From Candidatus Gastranaerophilales bacterium (GTDB lineage: Bacteria; Cyanobacteriota; Vampirovibrionia; Gastranaerophilales; Gastranaerophilaceae), in contig CALVAR010000012.1 of assembly GCA_944325575.1 (NCBI GenBank), positions 1 to 60,882 of the forward strand: a stretch of DNA of 60,882 nucleotides. Direction: 5' to 3'. Under the pieces are notes generated by a model. That model saw nothing but the letters and a program-made list of their open reading frames with translations, did no database searches and had not been told where the DNA came from. The position numbers and the translations under genes were made by a program. Position 1 is the stretch's first letter. Each line of letters starts with the position of its first letter. This document shows positions 9,101 through 17,555 of the stretch, in pieces.

Positions 9101-9178
9101 CCTGTTTTTAAATATTCCTTATAATTTTTATTTTCAGTTTTTGACTCAAGAATGCGCTCCGGCGGACTAATGCTAAAA

Positions 9179-9213
9179 ATAAAAGACACATGAAAAATTC
9201 ATGCATCTTTTAT
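9179..9213 (-). terminator. Terminator downstream of the PiT transporter gene
   Basis: Minus-strand hairpin: AAAAGA-x2-CATGAA with TTCATG-x2-TCTTTT, followed on the minus strand by TTTTATTTTT. It sits about 20 bases beyond the stop codon of the phosphate transporter. Confidence 0.7.
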
Positions 9214-9234
9214 ATAGGAGTTTGTAAGTACAAT

Positions 9235-10251
9235 TTAGTTTATAATGAATGTTCTGTACAGAAAATAAATTGTACCGGAAATCATTATACAAATGGGAAT
9301 AGTTAAAACCCATGCCCAGACGATGTTGCCTATCACACCCCATTTTACGGCATGTGCTTTATATGTTGTCCCTACACCCATAATCGCCGTAGATATAACG
9401 TGAGTTGTGCTCAAAGGTACACCAAAATGCGATGCGAGCAAAATAATGGATGCGGCCGAAGTCTCTGCGGCAAAGCCGTTAATAGGTTTTAGCTTAATAA
9501 TTTTACTGCCCATTGTACGGATTATTTTCCATCCGCCAGACATAACACCCAAACTCATAACCGTTGCACAGGCAAGAATTACATATATAGGAATATCAAA
9601 ACTGCCCTGCGCATTGTGTTTTACAATACCGCCTGCGAGAAGTGCAAGTGTTATTATACCCATTGTTTTTTGAGCATCGTTGGAACCATGGCTCAGTGCC
9701 ATAAGGCCTGCCGAAAATATCTGGCATCTTCTGAATCTTCTGTTTACCTTGTCCGGATTAGCCTTGTAAAATATACGCAGCAATATTGCCATAACAATAA
9801 GCCCCGTGACAAAGCCTATAACAGGAGCCATAAACATCGGTGCAATAACCTTATCAACCAGCTCCAAAAATCTTACGCAGCCCCAGCCCGCATTTACAAC
9901 AGCAGCACCTATAAGCCCGCCTATCAATGCATGCGAGGAGCTTGAAGGAAGTCCGAAAAACCATGTAATAAGGTTCCATATAATAGCAGCGCACAATGCA
10001 CAAAATATTACGTGAAGAGTAATTGTGGAAGGGTCAACAATGCCCGCTCCTATTGTTTTTGCAACGTGAGTACCTGTTAAGGCACCCGTAAACTCCAATG
10101 CCGCACCGTATACAACAGCCTGACGCGGAGTGAGTACTTTTGTTGAAACAACTGTGGCAATGGCGTTTGCTGCATCATGAAACCCGTTTATGTATTCAAA
10201 TACAAGTGCACCGCCAACTACCAAAACCAACAATACTATAGAAACTGTCAT
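9235..10251 (-). CDS. pit: Inorganic phosphate transporter, PiT family
   Basis: Low-affinity phosphate (metal-phosphate) symporter of the inner membrane. About ten hydrophobic segments in 338 residues. The two inverted family repeats are evident: NGFHDAANAIATVVSTKVLTP near the N-terminus and LSHGSNDAQKTMGII in the second half, each with the conserved Asp in a N-D-A context. GLPSSSSHALIGG and GVPLSTTHVISTAIMGVG are the paired serine/threonine-rich repeats. Follows the DUF47 gene by 50 bases in the same direction, the usual pairing. Confidence 0.93.
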   Translation of the reverse strand: MTVSIVLLVLVVGGALVFEYINGFHDAANAIATVVSTKVLTPRQAVVYGAALEFTGALTGTHVAKTIGAGIVDPSTITLHVIFCALCAAIIWNLITWFFGLPSSSSHALIGGLIGAAVVNAGWGCVRFLELVDKVIAPMFMAPVIGFVTGLIVMAILLRIFYKANPDKVNRRFRRCQIFSAGLMALSHGSNDAQKTMGIITLALLAGGIVKHNAQGSFDIPIYVILACATVMSLGVMSGGWKIIRTMGSKIIKLKPINGFAAETSAASIILLASHFGVPLSTTHVISTAIMGVGTTYKAHAVKWGVIGNIVWAWVLTIPICIMISGTIYFLYRTFIIN

Positions 10252-10301
10252 ATAATTATCTTTCTCTTATCTAATAAAATGTGGAGTAATTCAGGATAAG
10301 T

Positions 10302-10943
10302 CTAACTCTGTTTTAAAACAACATTTACAACTGCATCTGATACCGAAAAACAGGCATCAAGAGCATTTTCAATATCCTTGTGAATGTCTCTCAATTTTAT
10401 AACCGTCAAGGCATCGTATTTTCCGGAAAACAGTTCATCAATTGCATGATAGTGAATTTCATCCCCGTGGGATTCTATTTCTTTCATTTTCAGGTTTGTT
10501 TCAGTCATTTCTTTGATAGAACTTGATTTTTTAAAGTTATGAATAATTATTTTTAATTCTTCCGTAGCTTTATAAAGTGTTTCTGCCTGTTTTTGCATAT
10601 TTTCCGTAAAATTTTCCAGTCTGTAAACTTTCAAATTTAAAGAAGCTTTTACTATTCTCTTTGTAATCTTATTCAGCAAAGAAGCTATTGCCTGAATATC
10701 CTCTCTGTCTATAGGCGTAATCAAAGTAACATTCAGCTGGTGAAGAGTTTCTTTTAAAAGATCATTGCTTTTGTGTTTTAATCTCTTTGCATTTATAACG
10801 TGGTCTTCTGTCAGGGAAGTTGTGACAATTTCTTTGTATAGATTTGCCACATCATTACAAACTTTTGCACTTTCTTCAAAAAGCGTATAAAAAACTTTTT
10901 CCTCCGGAGGAAGAATATACGCCAACAAATTGAATTTACTCAT
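10302..10943 (-). CDS. DUF47 family PhoU-like protein, PiT partner
   Basis: A 213-residue all-helical protein of the DUF47/PhoU-like family. These proteins usually lie directly upstream of PiT transporters and are thought to modulate their activity; the same order is seen here. Visible: helical heptad patterns throughout, an EIESHGDEIHYHAIDELF segment matching the family's metal-binding E-x3-D/E motif, and a second near IHKDIENALDACFSVSD. Start supported by AAGGGAATTAAG-like purine stretch. First gene of the two-gene phosphate unit. Confidence 0.88.
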   Translation of the reverse strand: MSKFNLLAYILPPEEKVFYTLFEESAKVCNDVANLYKEIVTTSLTEDHVINAKRLKHKSNDLLKETLHQLNVTLITPIDREDIQAIASLLNKITKRIVKASLNLKVYRLENFTENMQKQAETLYKATEELKIIIHNFKKSSSIKEMTETNLKMKEIESHGDEIHYHAIDELFSGKYDALTVIKLRDIHKDIENALDACFSVSDAVVNVVLKQS

Positions 10944-11127
10944 CTTAATTCCCTTTCAAATAACAGTGTTTTTTATGTATACACAAAAAAGGCACACACA
11001 ACCACTCTACCATAAAAAAGTCTATTTCATGGCAAAAGGAAAAGATAAAGTAAAGAAATTATTACAATTGAATTAGTACTAAAAAAATGCTAAAGTATTC
11101 AAAGCCGGCGGATATTTGGAGCAGCAA

Positions 11128-11727
11128 ATGAGACCCGATTTATTTGATAAAAAACTTAATGAAAACAGTACTTATGACCGTGAGGAGCCGGAAAACCTAC
11201 TGACGGGTCCTATTATGGTCGTGGCAATGATTTGCATAATGATTTCATTATTTATCAGCAATATTAGTTATATGAAAAAAAATCCTAATATGAGCAGGAT
11301 TAAGGGCTTTAAGTATTTAAATATAAAAAATATCCCGATGACATTTGATATTCCTCAGAGAGTTGTTGACAATACAGTTCGTATCGACAAACTCGCAAAT
11401 GTGCTTTATGCAAATAAAAAGGTTATTTATTATGCTTATCTTGGCAGTTGTCCCGAGGCAAATGCATATTTAAAAAATCTTGAAAGCCTGATGTCGCAAA
11501 ATCCGGAGATTAAAGCACAGTACTACTATTACCCTGACCCGCAGGAATCCTCAACAAGCGTTACATGTCAAAAACCAGGTACAACGGATTGTATCCAGAA
11601 CTTTTTATTCCAAAACTGCGGTGAAAATGCCTGCATTATTAACGGGCCAAAACGCAAGATGAAAGTTATTTCCAATACTGATGCACAGGCTGCTTATGAT
11701 GCCATAGTCGAAAATCTCAACTGGTAA
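11128..11727 (+). CDS. Membrane-anchored protein with thioredoxin-like C-terminal region
   Basis: About 199 residues. One transmembrane helix (roughly residues 25-45, LTGPIMVVAMICIMISLFI) leaves the bulk outside the cytoplasm. The exported part reads like a degenerate thioredoxin fold: VIYYAYLGSCPEANAYLKNLE (strand, then a single Cys instead of CxxC), then NPEIKAQYYYYPDP, paired cysteines, and NACIINGPKRKM. This fold call is inference from pattern, with DsbC/G-like proteins as the nearest thought. Start at the ATG at 11128 because GGAG lies six bases before it; a TTG at 11116 is in frame. Downstream is a repeat island. Confidence 0.65.
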   Translation: MRPDLFDKKLNENSTYDREEPENLLTGPIMVVAMICIMISLFISNISYMKKNPNMSRIKGFKYLNIKNIPMTFDIPQRVVDNTVRIDKLANVLYANKKVIYYAYLGSCPEANAYLKNLESLMSQNPEIKAQYYYYPDPQESSTSVTCQKPGTTDCIQNFLFQNCGENACIINGPKRKMKVISNTDAQAAYDAIVENLNW

Positions 11728-11809
11728 ATTTTTGCCTCTGAAGCACGTTCTACATTGTAATACTCTATCATTAAGCCCTTTCTTCCTTTCGGTATAACAA
11801 TATACCATA

Positions 11810-11990
11810 TATCAATTACACATAAAGTGTGTAAGATTCTGAACACAGCAATATTTTTACGGCAAAGCATATTTTATGCTTCAGAATGACATTTTTTGCG
11901 TTGGGCAGGTATGCCCAACCTACGAACTTCAGAATGACACATTTCCATTGCGTTTGGCAAGTATGCCCAACCGACAGAATCTTGATTAGA
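11810..11990. repeat. Repeat island 1 (short dispersed inverted repeats)
   Basis: Contains a ~60-bp unit running from TAAGATTCTGAACACAGCA (11832) to CTTCAGAATGACA (11891), with self-complementary ends, and two near-palindromes, GTTGGGCAGGTATGCCCAAC (11900-11919) and a variant with AAG in the loop (11952-11971). The same units recur at 15.2-15.7, 34.1-34.5 and 35.0-35.5 kb. It explains most of the 358-bp gap between the thioredoxin-like gene and the MFS gene. No coding capacity. Confidence 0.85.
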
Positions 11991-12005
11991 AACGGTTGTG
12001 TTATG

Positions 12006-12050
12006 AGGCAATTTCTATAGCAGTCCTTCGCTGAAAAATTGCCTGTTTTT
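12006..12050 (+). terminator. Hairpin with T-run after repeat island 1
   Basis: AGGCAATTT (12006-12014) pairs with AAATTGCCT (12036-12044) and is followed by GTTTTT on the plus strand. It could end the transcript of the thioredoxin-like gene after the repeat island, about 280 bases downstream. Confidence 0.5.
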
Positions 12051-12085
12051 ATGTTCTTTTGACATAATATTATTGTAAGAAATTA

Positions 12086-13543
12086 TTACGCAGCTTTCTT
12101 TTTAAAGCACATAGGTAAACAAATCAATGCGCAAATCAGTGCTGACAAGCCCCAGAAGGCAAGTGCTCCGTTCCAGCCGAAATGGTCAACAACAAGCCCT
12201 GTACCAAGACCGGAAAGCATTGCGCCTACGTATCCGAAAGTTCCGGTAAAGCCGGTTACAGCTGAAGCAACTTTCTTTGAGCTTGATTCTATCGCGCATA
12301 CACCGCCTATGAGCATCTGCGGTCCGTATGTAAAGAAGCCGGAAAATCCTATCAGCAATATGTCTATTACGCCAGAACCGTTAATTTTAAATACATCAAC
12401 GAGGGATTTGCCGGTTAAAGCTAAAAATGCACTGTCTATAAAGTTAGGGCCGGTACCGTTAAAATACAAACCGGTCATACAGATTATTACACCTACCAGA
12501 AATATAACATTTATAGGAGCTCTTGCGCCTTTAAAAATTTTGTCCGATATTACACCGGCAGAAATTGTTCCGAAAAATCCAAACAACGGCAGACAGGCAA
12601 GTTTCATGGAAGCAAGCTCCAGAGAGTTGTCCTTTGCTTCCACAAGATATTTGATAATCCAGTCTTCCGTACCGAATCTTATTACGTAAACAAATACATA
12701 GGCCATAGCAAGAGCCCAGATAGCTTTGTTTGTCAAAACATTTTTTACAAGAATCTGGATATAAGTCATACCGTCATCTTCGTCTTCAGTTTTTGCTGTC
12801 TCTTTAGCCCTTTCAGGTTCTCTGTGTTCTTCAATATCAGGCAGCCCTATGGTCTGCGGTTTATCTCTCAAACGGTTAAACATCCATAAAGCAATAATAA
12901 TAGCCAGTGTTCCGGGGATATAAAATGCTGCCTGCCAGCCGAATTTTGCTATTACAAAACCTGACAGTATAACAGCCAAAAACGTACCTGTCTGATGTGA
13001 TGTTGACCACATAGCCCATTTTGTAGCTCTTTCGGAATTTGAAAACCAGTATGTCAAACTCTTTGCAACAGGAGGAAAACCCATGGACTGGAACCATCCG
13101 TTACATCCCCAGAAAAATGCAAGCACCCATAAGAGTATAGTTGCACTGGGTAGTCCGAAGAAAGTAAATTTTCCGGGAGTAAAAACAAAAAAGCTCAATG
13201 CAAAACAGATATTTGCAAGACCTGCAAGAATCAAACCGGTCGGCAAAAATTTGCGCACATCAGAACGGTCTGCAATCATTCCGTTAACAAATTTGCCTAT
13301 TGCATAAGTCAAATACAAAGAACTGCCGATAACACCGAGCTCAAGGTTTGTATAACCAAGCTCCTTGCTCATGGAAGGAAGTGCCGCTGCAATATTCTTT
13401 TTGCAAAGGTAAAACATTGCATATCCTATAAAGCAAGAGTAGAACATTCTCCATCTGAAATGTGCATATGTTTTTTTTATTTGTTCCTCATCTTTTATCG
13501 GTTCAGCTGCTGCCGGTTCTTTAAAAAATTCCAGTAGTCCCAT
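12086..13543 (-). CDS. MFS transporter, organophosphate:phosphate antiporter (GlpT/UhpT) type
   Basis: A 485-residue, twelve-helix major facilitator. Family signs: after the N-terminal cytoplasmic segment, RWRMFYSCFIGYAMFYLCKKN is the conserved first helix of OPA carriers; GYTNLELGVIGSSLYLTYAIGKFVNGMIADR follows; the first periplasmic half ends with GWFQSMGFPPVAKSLTYWFSNSERATKWAMWSTSHQTG, the OPA signature region. The likely substrates are glycerol-3-phosphate, hexose phosphates or phosphoglycerate in exchange for phosphate; which cannot be decided. Divergent from the ArsB/NhaD-type carrier gene. Confidence 0.88.
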   Translation of the reverse strand: MGLLEFFKEPAAAEPIKDEEQIKKTYAHFRWRMFYSCFIGYAMFYLCKKNIAAALPSMSKELGYTNLELGVIGSSLYLTYAIGKFVNGMIADRSDVRKFLPTGLILAGLANICFALSFFVFTPGKFTFFGLPSATILLWVLAFFWGCNGWFQSMGFPPVAKSLTYWFSNSERATKWAMWSTSHQTGTFLAVILSGFVIAKFGWQAAFYIPGTLAIIIALWMFNRLRDKPQTIGLPDIEEHREPERAKETAKTEDEDDGMTYIQILVKNVLTNKAIWALAMAYVFVYVIRFGTEDWIIKYLVEAKDNSLELASMKLACLPLFGFFGTISAGVISDKIFKGARAPINVIFLVGVIICMTGLYFNGTGPNFIDSAFLALTGKSLVDVFKINGSGVIDILLIGFSGFFTYGPQMLIGGVCAIESSSKKVASAVTGFTGTFGYVGAMLSGLGTGLVVDHFGWNGALAFWGLSALICALICLPMCFKKKAA

Positions 13544-13679
13544 AAATTCACTCTCTGTTTAATTTTAAATAAATCTTTTAAATTAAATTATCCCAAAAAC
13601 AAAGACCGATTACAAATGTCAGTTTGCTTATGTTAAAATTGTCTCTATATTTAATACCTTTATCAGGGGGACATACTGC

Positions 13680-15017
13680 ATGGAACTTATACACAATTTT
13701 GTACAGAACAATGCGCTTGTAATATCATCAAGCATTTTAATAATTGCATATATTTTTATTGCCTGGGAAAAAATCTCCAAAGTGACAGTTGCAATGATAG
13801 GTGCTGCTCTAACTTTGATACTCGGACTGCTTGCCCAGTCAAAAGGTCATGATGCAGTGATTGACCCGCATTATTTTATCAATTTTGTTGATTTTAATGT
13901 AATTATTTTATTAATAAGCATGATGATAATAGTAAGTATTGCAAGCAAAAGCGGAATTTTTACCTGGATTGCAAATGCATTGTTAAAAAAGACAAAAGGA
14001 CACCCTGTAAAAATCCTTCTTGTTCTCGGATTTTTTACGGCATTTGCTTCTGCATTTCTTGACAATGTTACAACGGTTATCCTTGTGGTGCCTGTTACGT
14101 TTCTTGTTGCAAAATATCTGGATATCAACCCTGTGCCGTATTTGATTACGGAAATTCTTGCCTCCAATATAGGCGGTACGGCTACTCTTATCGGAGACCC
14201 TCCAAACATCATCATAGGAAGCAAAGCAGGTTTTACATTTATGACATTTCTGGCAGAACTTACGGATATAGTATTTTTAATACTAATAGTCACTCTTTTT
14301 ATCTTATGGCTATGCTTTAGAAAAGATCTTGTAGCTTCCGCAGAAAAAATGGATGCGGTTGCACATCTTGATAACAGCACTACAATTACGGATAAGAAAC
14401 TGGCAATACGTTCCTGTACTGTACTTATACTGGTTATTATAGGCTTTATCCTGCATGATTTAATCCATATTGAATCACATGTTATAGCTCTTGCGGGTGC
14501 AAGCTTTTTGATGATTTTTGAAAACCCCAAAAGAGTCCTAAACGGCGTAGAATGGAACACGATTTTCTTTTTTATAGGATTGTTTATAATTATCGGGGGA
14601 TTTGAAGCGGCAGGCGGTATAAAAATACTTGCGCAATGGGTTCTTGATGTAACAAAAGGCAATGAAAGCGCCACTGCTATGCTTATTCTTTGGGCATCAG
14701 GCATTTTGTCCGGTGTGGTTGACAATATACCTTATACAGCTACTATGGCGCCTATGATTTATCAGATACAGCTAGTAGAAGGCGCAGCATATGCACATCC
14801 TCTTTGGTGGTGTCTGTCGCTTGGAGCGTGTCTTGGCGGAAATATGACAATAATAGGCGCTGCAGCCAATGTTATAGTATCGGAAACCGCAGCAGCTCAC
14901 GGAAAGCCTATTTCGTTTATGAAATATTTAAAATACGGTGTGCTTATCACCTTTGTTTCGCTTGTTATGAGTTCGTTATATATTTATTTCCGCTTTTTAA
15001 TCCATGCCGGACATTAG
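13680..15017 (+). CDS. ArsB/NhaD-type (SLC13 superfamily) ion transporter
   Basis: A 445-residue membrane protein with about eleven helices. The halves share the hallmark re-entrant motifs: LDNVTTVILVVPVTFLVA and ILASNIGGTATLIGDPPNIIIGSKAGF in the first half, VDNIPYTATMAPMIYQI and LGACLGGNMTIIGAAANVIVSE in the second. These place it in the COG1055 (ArsB/NhaD/P-protein) group: arsenite, Na+/H+ or citrate-like transport are all possible, and no arsenic genes adjoin. AGGGGG sits nine bases before the ATG. Followed by the largest repeat island in the window. Confidence 0.87.
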   Translation: MELIHNFVQNNALVISSSILIIAYIFIAWEKISKVTVAMIGAALTLILGLLAQSKGHDAVIDPHYFINFVDFNVIILLISMMIIVSIASKSGIFTWIANALLKKTKGHPVKILLVLGFFTAFASAFLDNVTTVILVVPVTFLVAKYLDINPVPYLITEILASNIGGTATLIGDPPNIIIGSKAGFTFMTFLAELTDIVFLILIVTLFILWLCFRKDLVASAEKMDAVAHLDNSTTITDKKLAIRSCTVLILVIIGFILHDLIHIESHVIALAGASFLMIFENPKRVLNGVEWNTIFFFIGLFIIIGGFEAAGGIKILAQWVLDVTKGNESATAMLILWASGILSGVVDNIPYTATMAPMIYQIQLVEGAAYAHPLWWCLSLGACLGGNMTIIGAAANVIVSETAAAHGKPISFMKYLKYGVLITFVSLVMSSLYIYFRFLIHAGH

Positions 15018-15169
15018 CGGATTTGCCTTCTTTTCTTAGCGAGCTGAGGCGAGCTAAAGAAAATGGCGTCACGGATATACATAGGATTTTTAAAGCTGTA
15101 AGGGTCTGTAAATAGTGACCGTACGGACAAAGTCCGGGGAGCGAGGATATTACCGGCTTTGTTTGTAAT

Positions 15170-15690
15170 TTTTTATGCCCGCAAATTATTAGAACAAGTC
15201 CATATATAAGATTCTGAACACACACGTTCATTTCGCAAGGCACGTCTGGCGCTTCAGAATGACATTGATTATCTGTCATCCTGAGGAGCGAAGCGAGCTC
15301 AGGATCTTACCGGCTCTTTTATAGCACATCAAGTGTATAAGATTCTGAACACAGCAATATTTTTACGGCAAAGCATGTTTGATACTTCAGAATGACGCTC
15401 ATTCGTCCGTCGTCCTAAGTCTTATTGTGTTGGGCAGGTATGCCCAACCTACAACTCCCTCTCACAAAATGATACTTAATCATTTTGTTCGGCAGAGTGT
15501 TCAGAATGACATTCATTCATCGTCCTGAGACTTATTACGTTGGGCAAGTATGCCCAACCTACATTACTTAGAATGACGATTATCTGTCATCCTGAGGGAA
15601 CAAAGTGACCGAAGGATCTTAAAGGCCTTGTTGTTGCATGTCAGGCTGGTAAGATTCTGAACACATCAGAATACAAATAAGATAGATATA
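15170..15690. repeat. Repeat island 2 (longest array of short dispersed repeats)
   Basis: Most of the 761-bp gap before flhB. Units seen: TAAGATTCTGAACACA...CTTCAGAATGAC at about 15201-15264, 15338-15395 and a truncated one at 15650; CTGTCATCCTGAG...AGGATCTTA at 15274-15310 and 15585-15622, the latter carrying GGGAACAAAGTGACCGAAGG; palindromes GTTGGGCAGGTATGCCCAAC at about 15430 and 15539. Orientation varies between units, which suggests independent insertion or recombination rather than one tandem duplication. The ~150 bases before 15170 hold nothing I recognise. Confidence 0.85.
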
Positions 15691-15691
15691 T

Positions 15692-15732
15692 TCGGAGTCA
15701 GTTGACTATATAAAAATATTTCATGATAGAAT
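15692..15732 (+). promoter_or_regulatory. Repeat-derived candidate promoter of flhB-fliA
   Basis: Copy E of the dispersed element end: TCGGAGTCAGTTGACTATAT. TTGACT (15702-15707) could serve as -35, and TGATAGAAT, an extended -10 (15724-15732), follows with a 19-base spacer. It is the only good promoter-like pair before flhB at 15779; the predicted transcript starts near 15739. Confidence 0.45.
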
Positions 15733-15778
15733 ATTGTCGTTGAGTTTGGTTAGATAAAAAGTTAAGGACCCCTTCCCC

Positions 15779-16873
15779 ATGGGTGATGAAGACAAGCAGT
15801 TTGAGGCATCCCACCAGAAACTGGAAAAAGCAAGAAAAGAAGGCCAGGTTGTAAAATCAAAAGATTTTTCAACTGCTCTTGCAATGATAGTAATGTTTTT
15901 TGCTATTGCTAAACTTGCTCCGTTTATATTTGACCAGATATCAAGGCTTTTTGTACTTTGCTATGAACAAATACCGAATCACAGCTTAGAAACCATAGGA
16001 CTTCCTTACCTGCTTTTTATCACGCTGGTTCCAACCATATTGATTATTGCTCCTATCCTTGCACTCGCTATGTTTATTGCGATAATAGGAGACTTTATAC
16101 AGGTCGGGCCTTTATTTACAACCACACCTCTGGCGCCAAAGCTTGATAAACTCAACCCTACCAAGTATTTTAAAAACCTTATGTCCATAAAAACACTTTT
16201 TGAACTTGTAAAAAATATTATAAAAGTGCTGATTCTTGGCTATGTCGGTTGGTCGGTATACAGCAGCCATTTTGAAACAATATTGAGCCTTGCTGCAATT
16301 GACAATAACTTTGCCGTAATGCAGGAATTCGGCGCTTTGATTATGGACTTTGTAATCAAGGCCAGTATTGCTTTCTTAATAATTTCTGCTGCAGACTACG
16401 GGATGACACGCTGGAAATTCTTGCAGGACCAAAAAATGTCCTTCAAAGAGGTGAAAGATGAATATAAAAATACAGAAGGAGACCCGAATGTAAAAGCTGC
16501 ATTGAGACAGCGCAGACAGCAGATGATGCAGCAGGGCATGATGGATGCCGTACCTGATGCGGATTTTGTCGTAACAAATCCTACACACATTGCCTGTGCA
16601 CTAAAATATGATCAGGAAGAAATGGAGTCACCAAAGCTTGTTGCAAAAGGAACAGAGCTTTTTGCAAAAAAAATTATAGATATTGCTCGAGAGCACGGTG
16701 TACCGGTTATAGAAAATCCTCCGGTTGCAAGAGCACTTTTCAGGCTTGTTGATGTAAACCGTGAAATCCCGCCGGATCTTTATAAAGCCGTTGCGGAAAT
16801 TTTATTGTTTGTATACAATTTGCGAAAAACACAAAAACCTAGTAATATAAATACTAAGATAGATAAAAAATAA
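15779..16873 (+). CDS. flhB: Flagellar export gate protein FlhB
   Basis: Switches the flagellar type III export apparatus from rod/hook to filament substrates. N-terminal membrane part (four helices, about residues 30-215) begins with the family opening GDEDKQFEASHQKLEKARKEGQVVKSKDFSTA. The cytoplasmic part has SFKEVKDEYKNTEGDPNVKAALRQRRQQM and the autocleavage motif NPTH in FVVTNPTHIACALKYD, followed by a C-terminal FlhB_C domain. ATG at 15779 preceded by AAGGA. First gene of flhB-fliA-kinase; flhA, normally next, is missing here. Confidence 0.96.
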   Translation: MGDEDKQFEASHQKLEKARKEGQVVKSKDFSTALAMIVMFFAIAKLAPFIFDQISRLFVLCYEQIPNHSLETIGLPYLLFITLVPTILIIAPILALAMFIAIIGDFIQVGPLFTTTPLAPKLDKLNPTKYFKNLMSIKTLFELVKNIIKVLILGYVGWSVYSSHFETILSLAAIDNNFAVMQEFGALIMDFVIKASIAFLIISAADYGMTRWKFLQDQKMSFKEVKDEYKNTEGDPNVKAALRQRRQQMMQQGMMDAVPDADFVVTNPTHIACALKYDQEEMESPKLVAKGTELFAKKIIDIAREHGVPVIENPPVARALFRLVDVNREIPPDLYKAVAEILLFVYNLRKTQKPSNINTKIDKK

Positions 16874-16875
16874 TC

Positions 16876-17541
16876 ATGATTAATAACGTTTCTCAAAATA
16901 AAATAAAAGAATATATTTCAATTGTTGAAAAGGTAGCCAAGGTTGAACACAGACGTATTCCGTCACACATGGTCGACTATGAAGAGCTTGTGTCCATAGG
17001 TATTATTGCTGTTCAGGCAATGATTAAAAACAAAACACCGGAACAGCTTGAAAAATACAACAGTTCCTACATAGGCACTGCCGTAAGATGGGCTATAAGA
17101 AACGAGCTGAGAAATCGTTATAAATGGTATACACTAAAACATAACAAATCGGAAGAGGATGATGCAGAAACAGGTGCAGATGGTCTTGATGTATCTCCGG
17201 GCAAGGTTAGAGAAGCTATCTATGAAACTATCCTGTCCATAGATTCTATTGCTGCGGCTTCTTCAGATAACGATTCACCGTTTGATTTTATCAAAGATCC
17301 TCATGCTCTGCCTGATGAAAAAGCAGAAATCTCTGAACTCGGTAAAGCAATAAGAGAAGCAATTGCAACACTTCCCCAAAAAGACAGACTCGTTGTAGAA
17401 TACAGATTCTACAGAAACATGCAGGTAAAAGAGATTGCAGAGCAGGTAGGTTTGTCTTCTTCACGTATTACCAGAATAGTTCAGTCTGCGCTGAACCATG
17501 TACGTGAATACCTTATACAGCATGAACACTACGGTTACTAA
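16876..17541 (+). CDS. fliA: Sigma factor FliA/WhiG family (sigma-28)
   Basis: Alternative sigma factor expected to transcribe late flagellar genes. Seen: region 2 with VDYEELVSIGIIAVQAMIKN and IGTAVRWAIRNELRN, then a reduced region 3, and region 4 with LPQKDRLVVEYRFYRNMQVKEIAEQVGLSSSRITRI, a helix-turn-helix that matches FliA. Length 221 against about 240-255 in typical FliA. It starts two bases after the flhB stop codon, so it is cotranscribed. No FlgM anti-sigma is recognisable in the window, though a YvyF-like gene, often beside flgM, is at 53639. Confidence 0.88.
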   Translation: MINNVSQNKIKEYISIVEKVAKVEHRRIPSHMVDYEELVSIGIIAVQAMIKNKTPEQLEKYNSSYIGTAVRWAIRNELRNRYKWYTLKHNKSEEDDAETGADGLDVSPGKVREAIYETILSIDSIAAASSDNDSPFDFIKDPHALPDEKAEISELGKAIREAIATLPQKDRLVVEYRFYRNMQVKEIAEQVGLSSSRITRIVQSALNHVREYLIQHEHYGY

Positions 17542-17555
17542 ACAGGATTAATCTT

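Noticed and set aside
14965-15279. 104-codon minus-strand frame over the end of the ArsB/NhaD gene
   Set aside because: Overlaps a clear transporter gene and continues into repeat island 2; repeat-derived sequence (MTDNQCHSEAPDVPCE).
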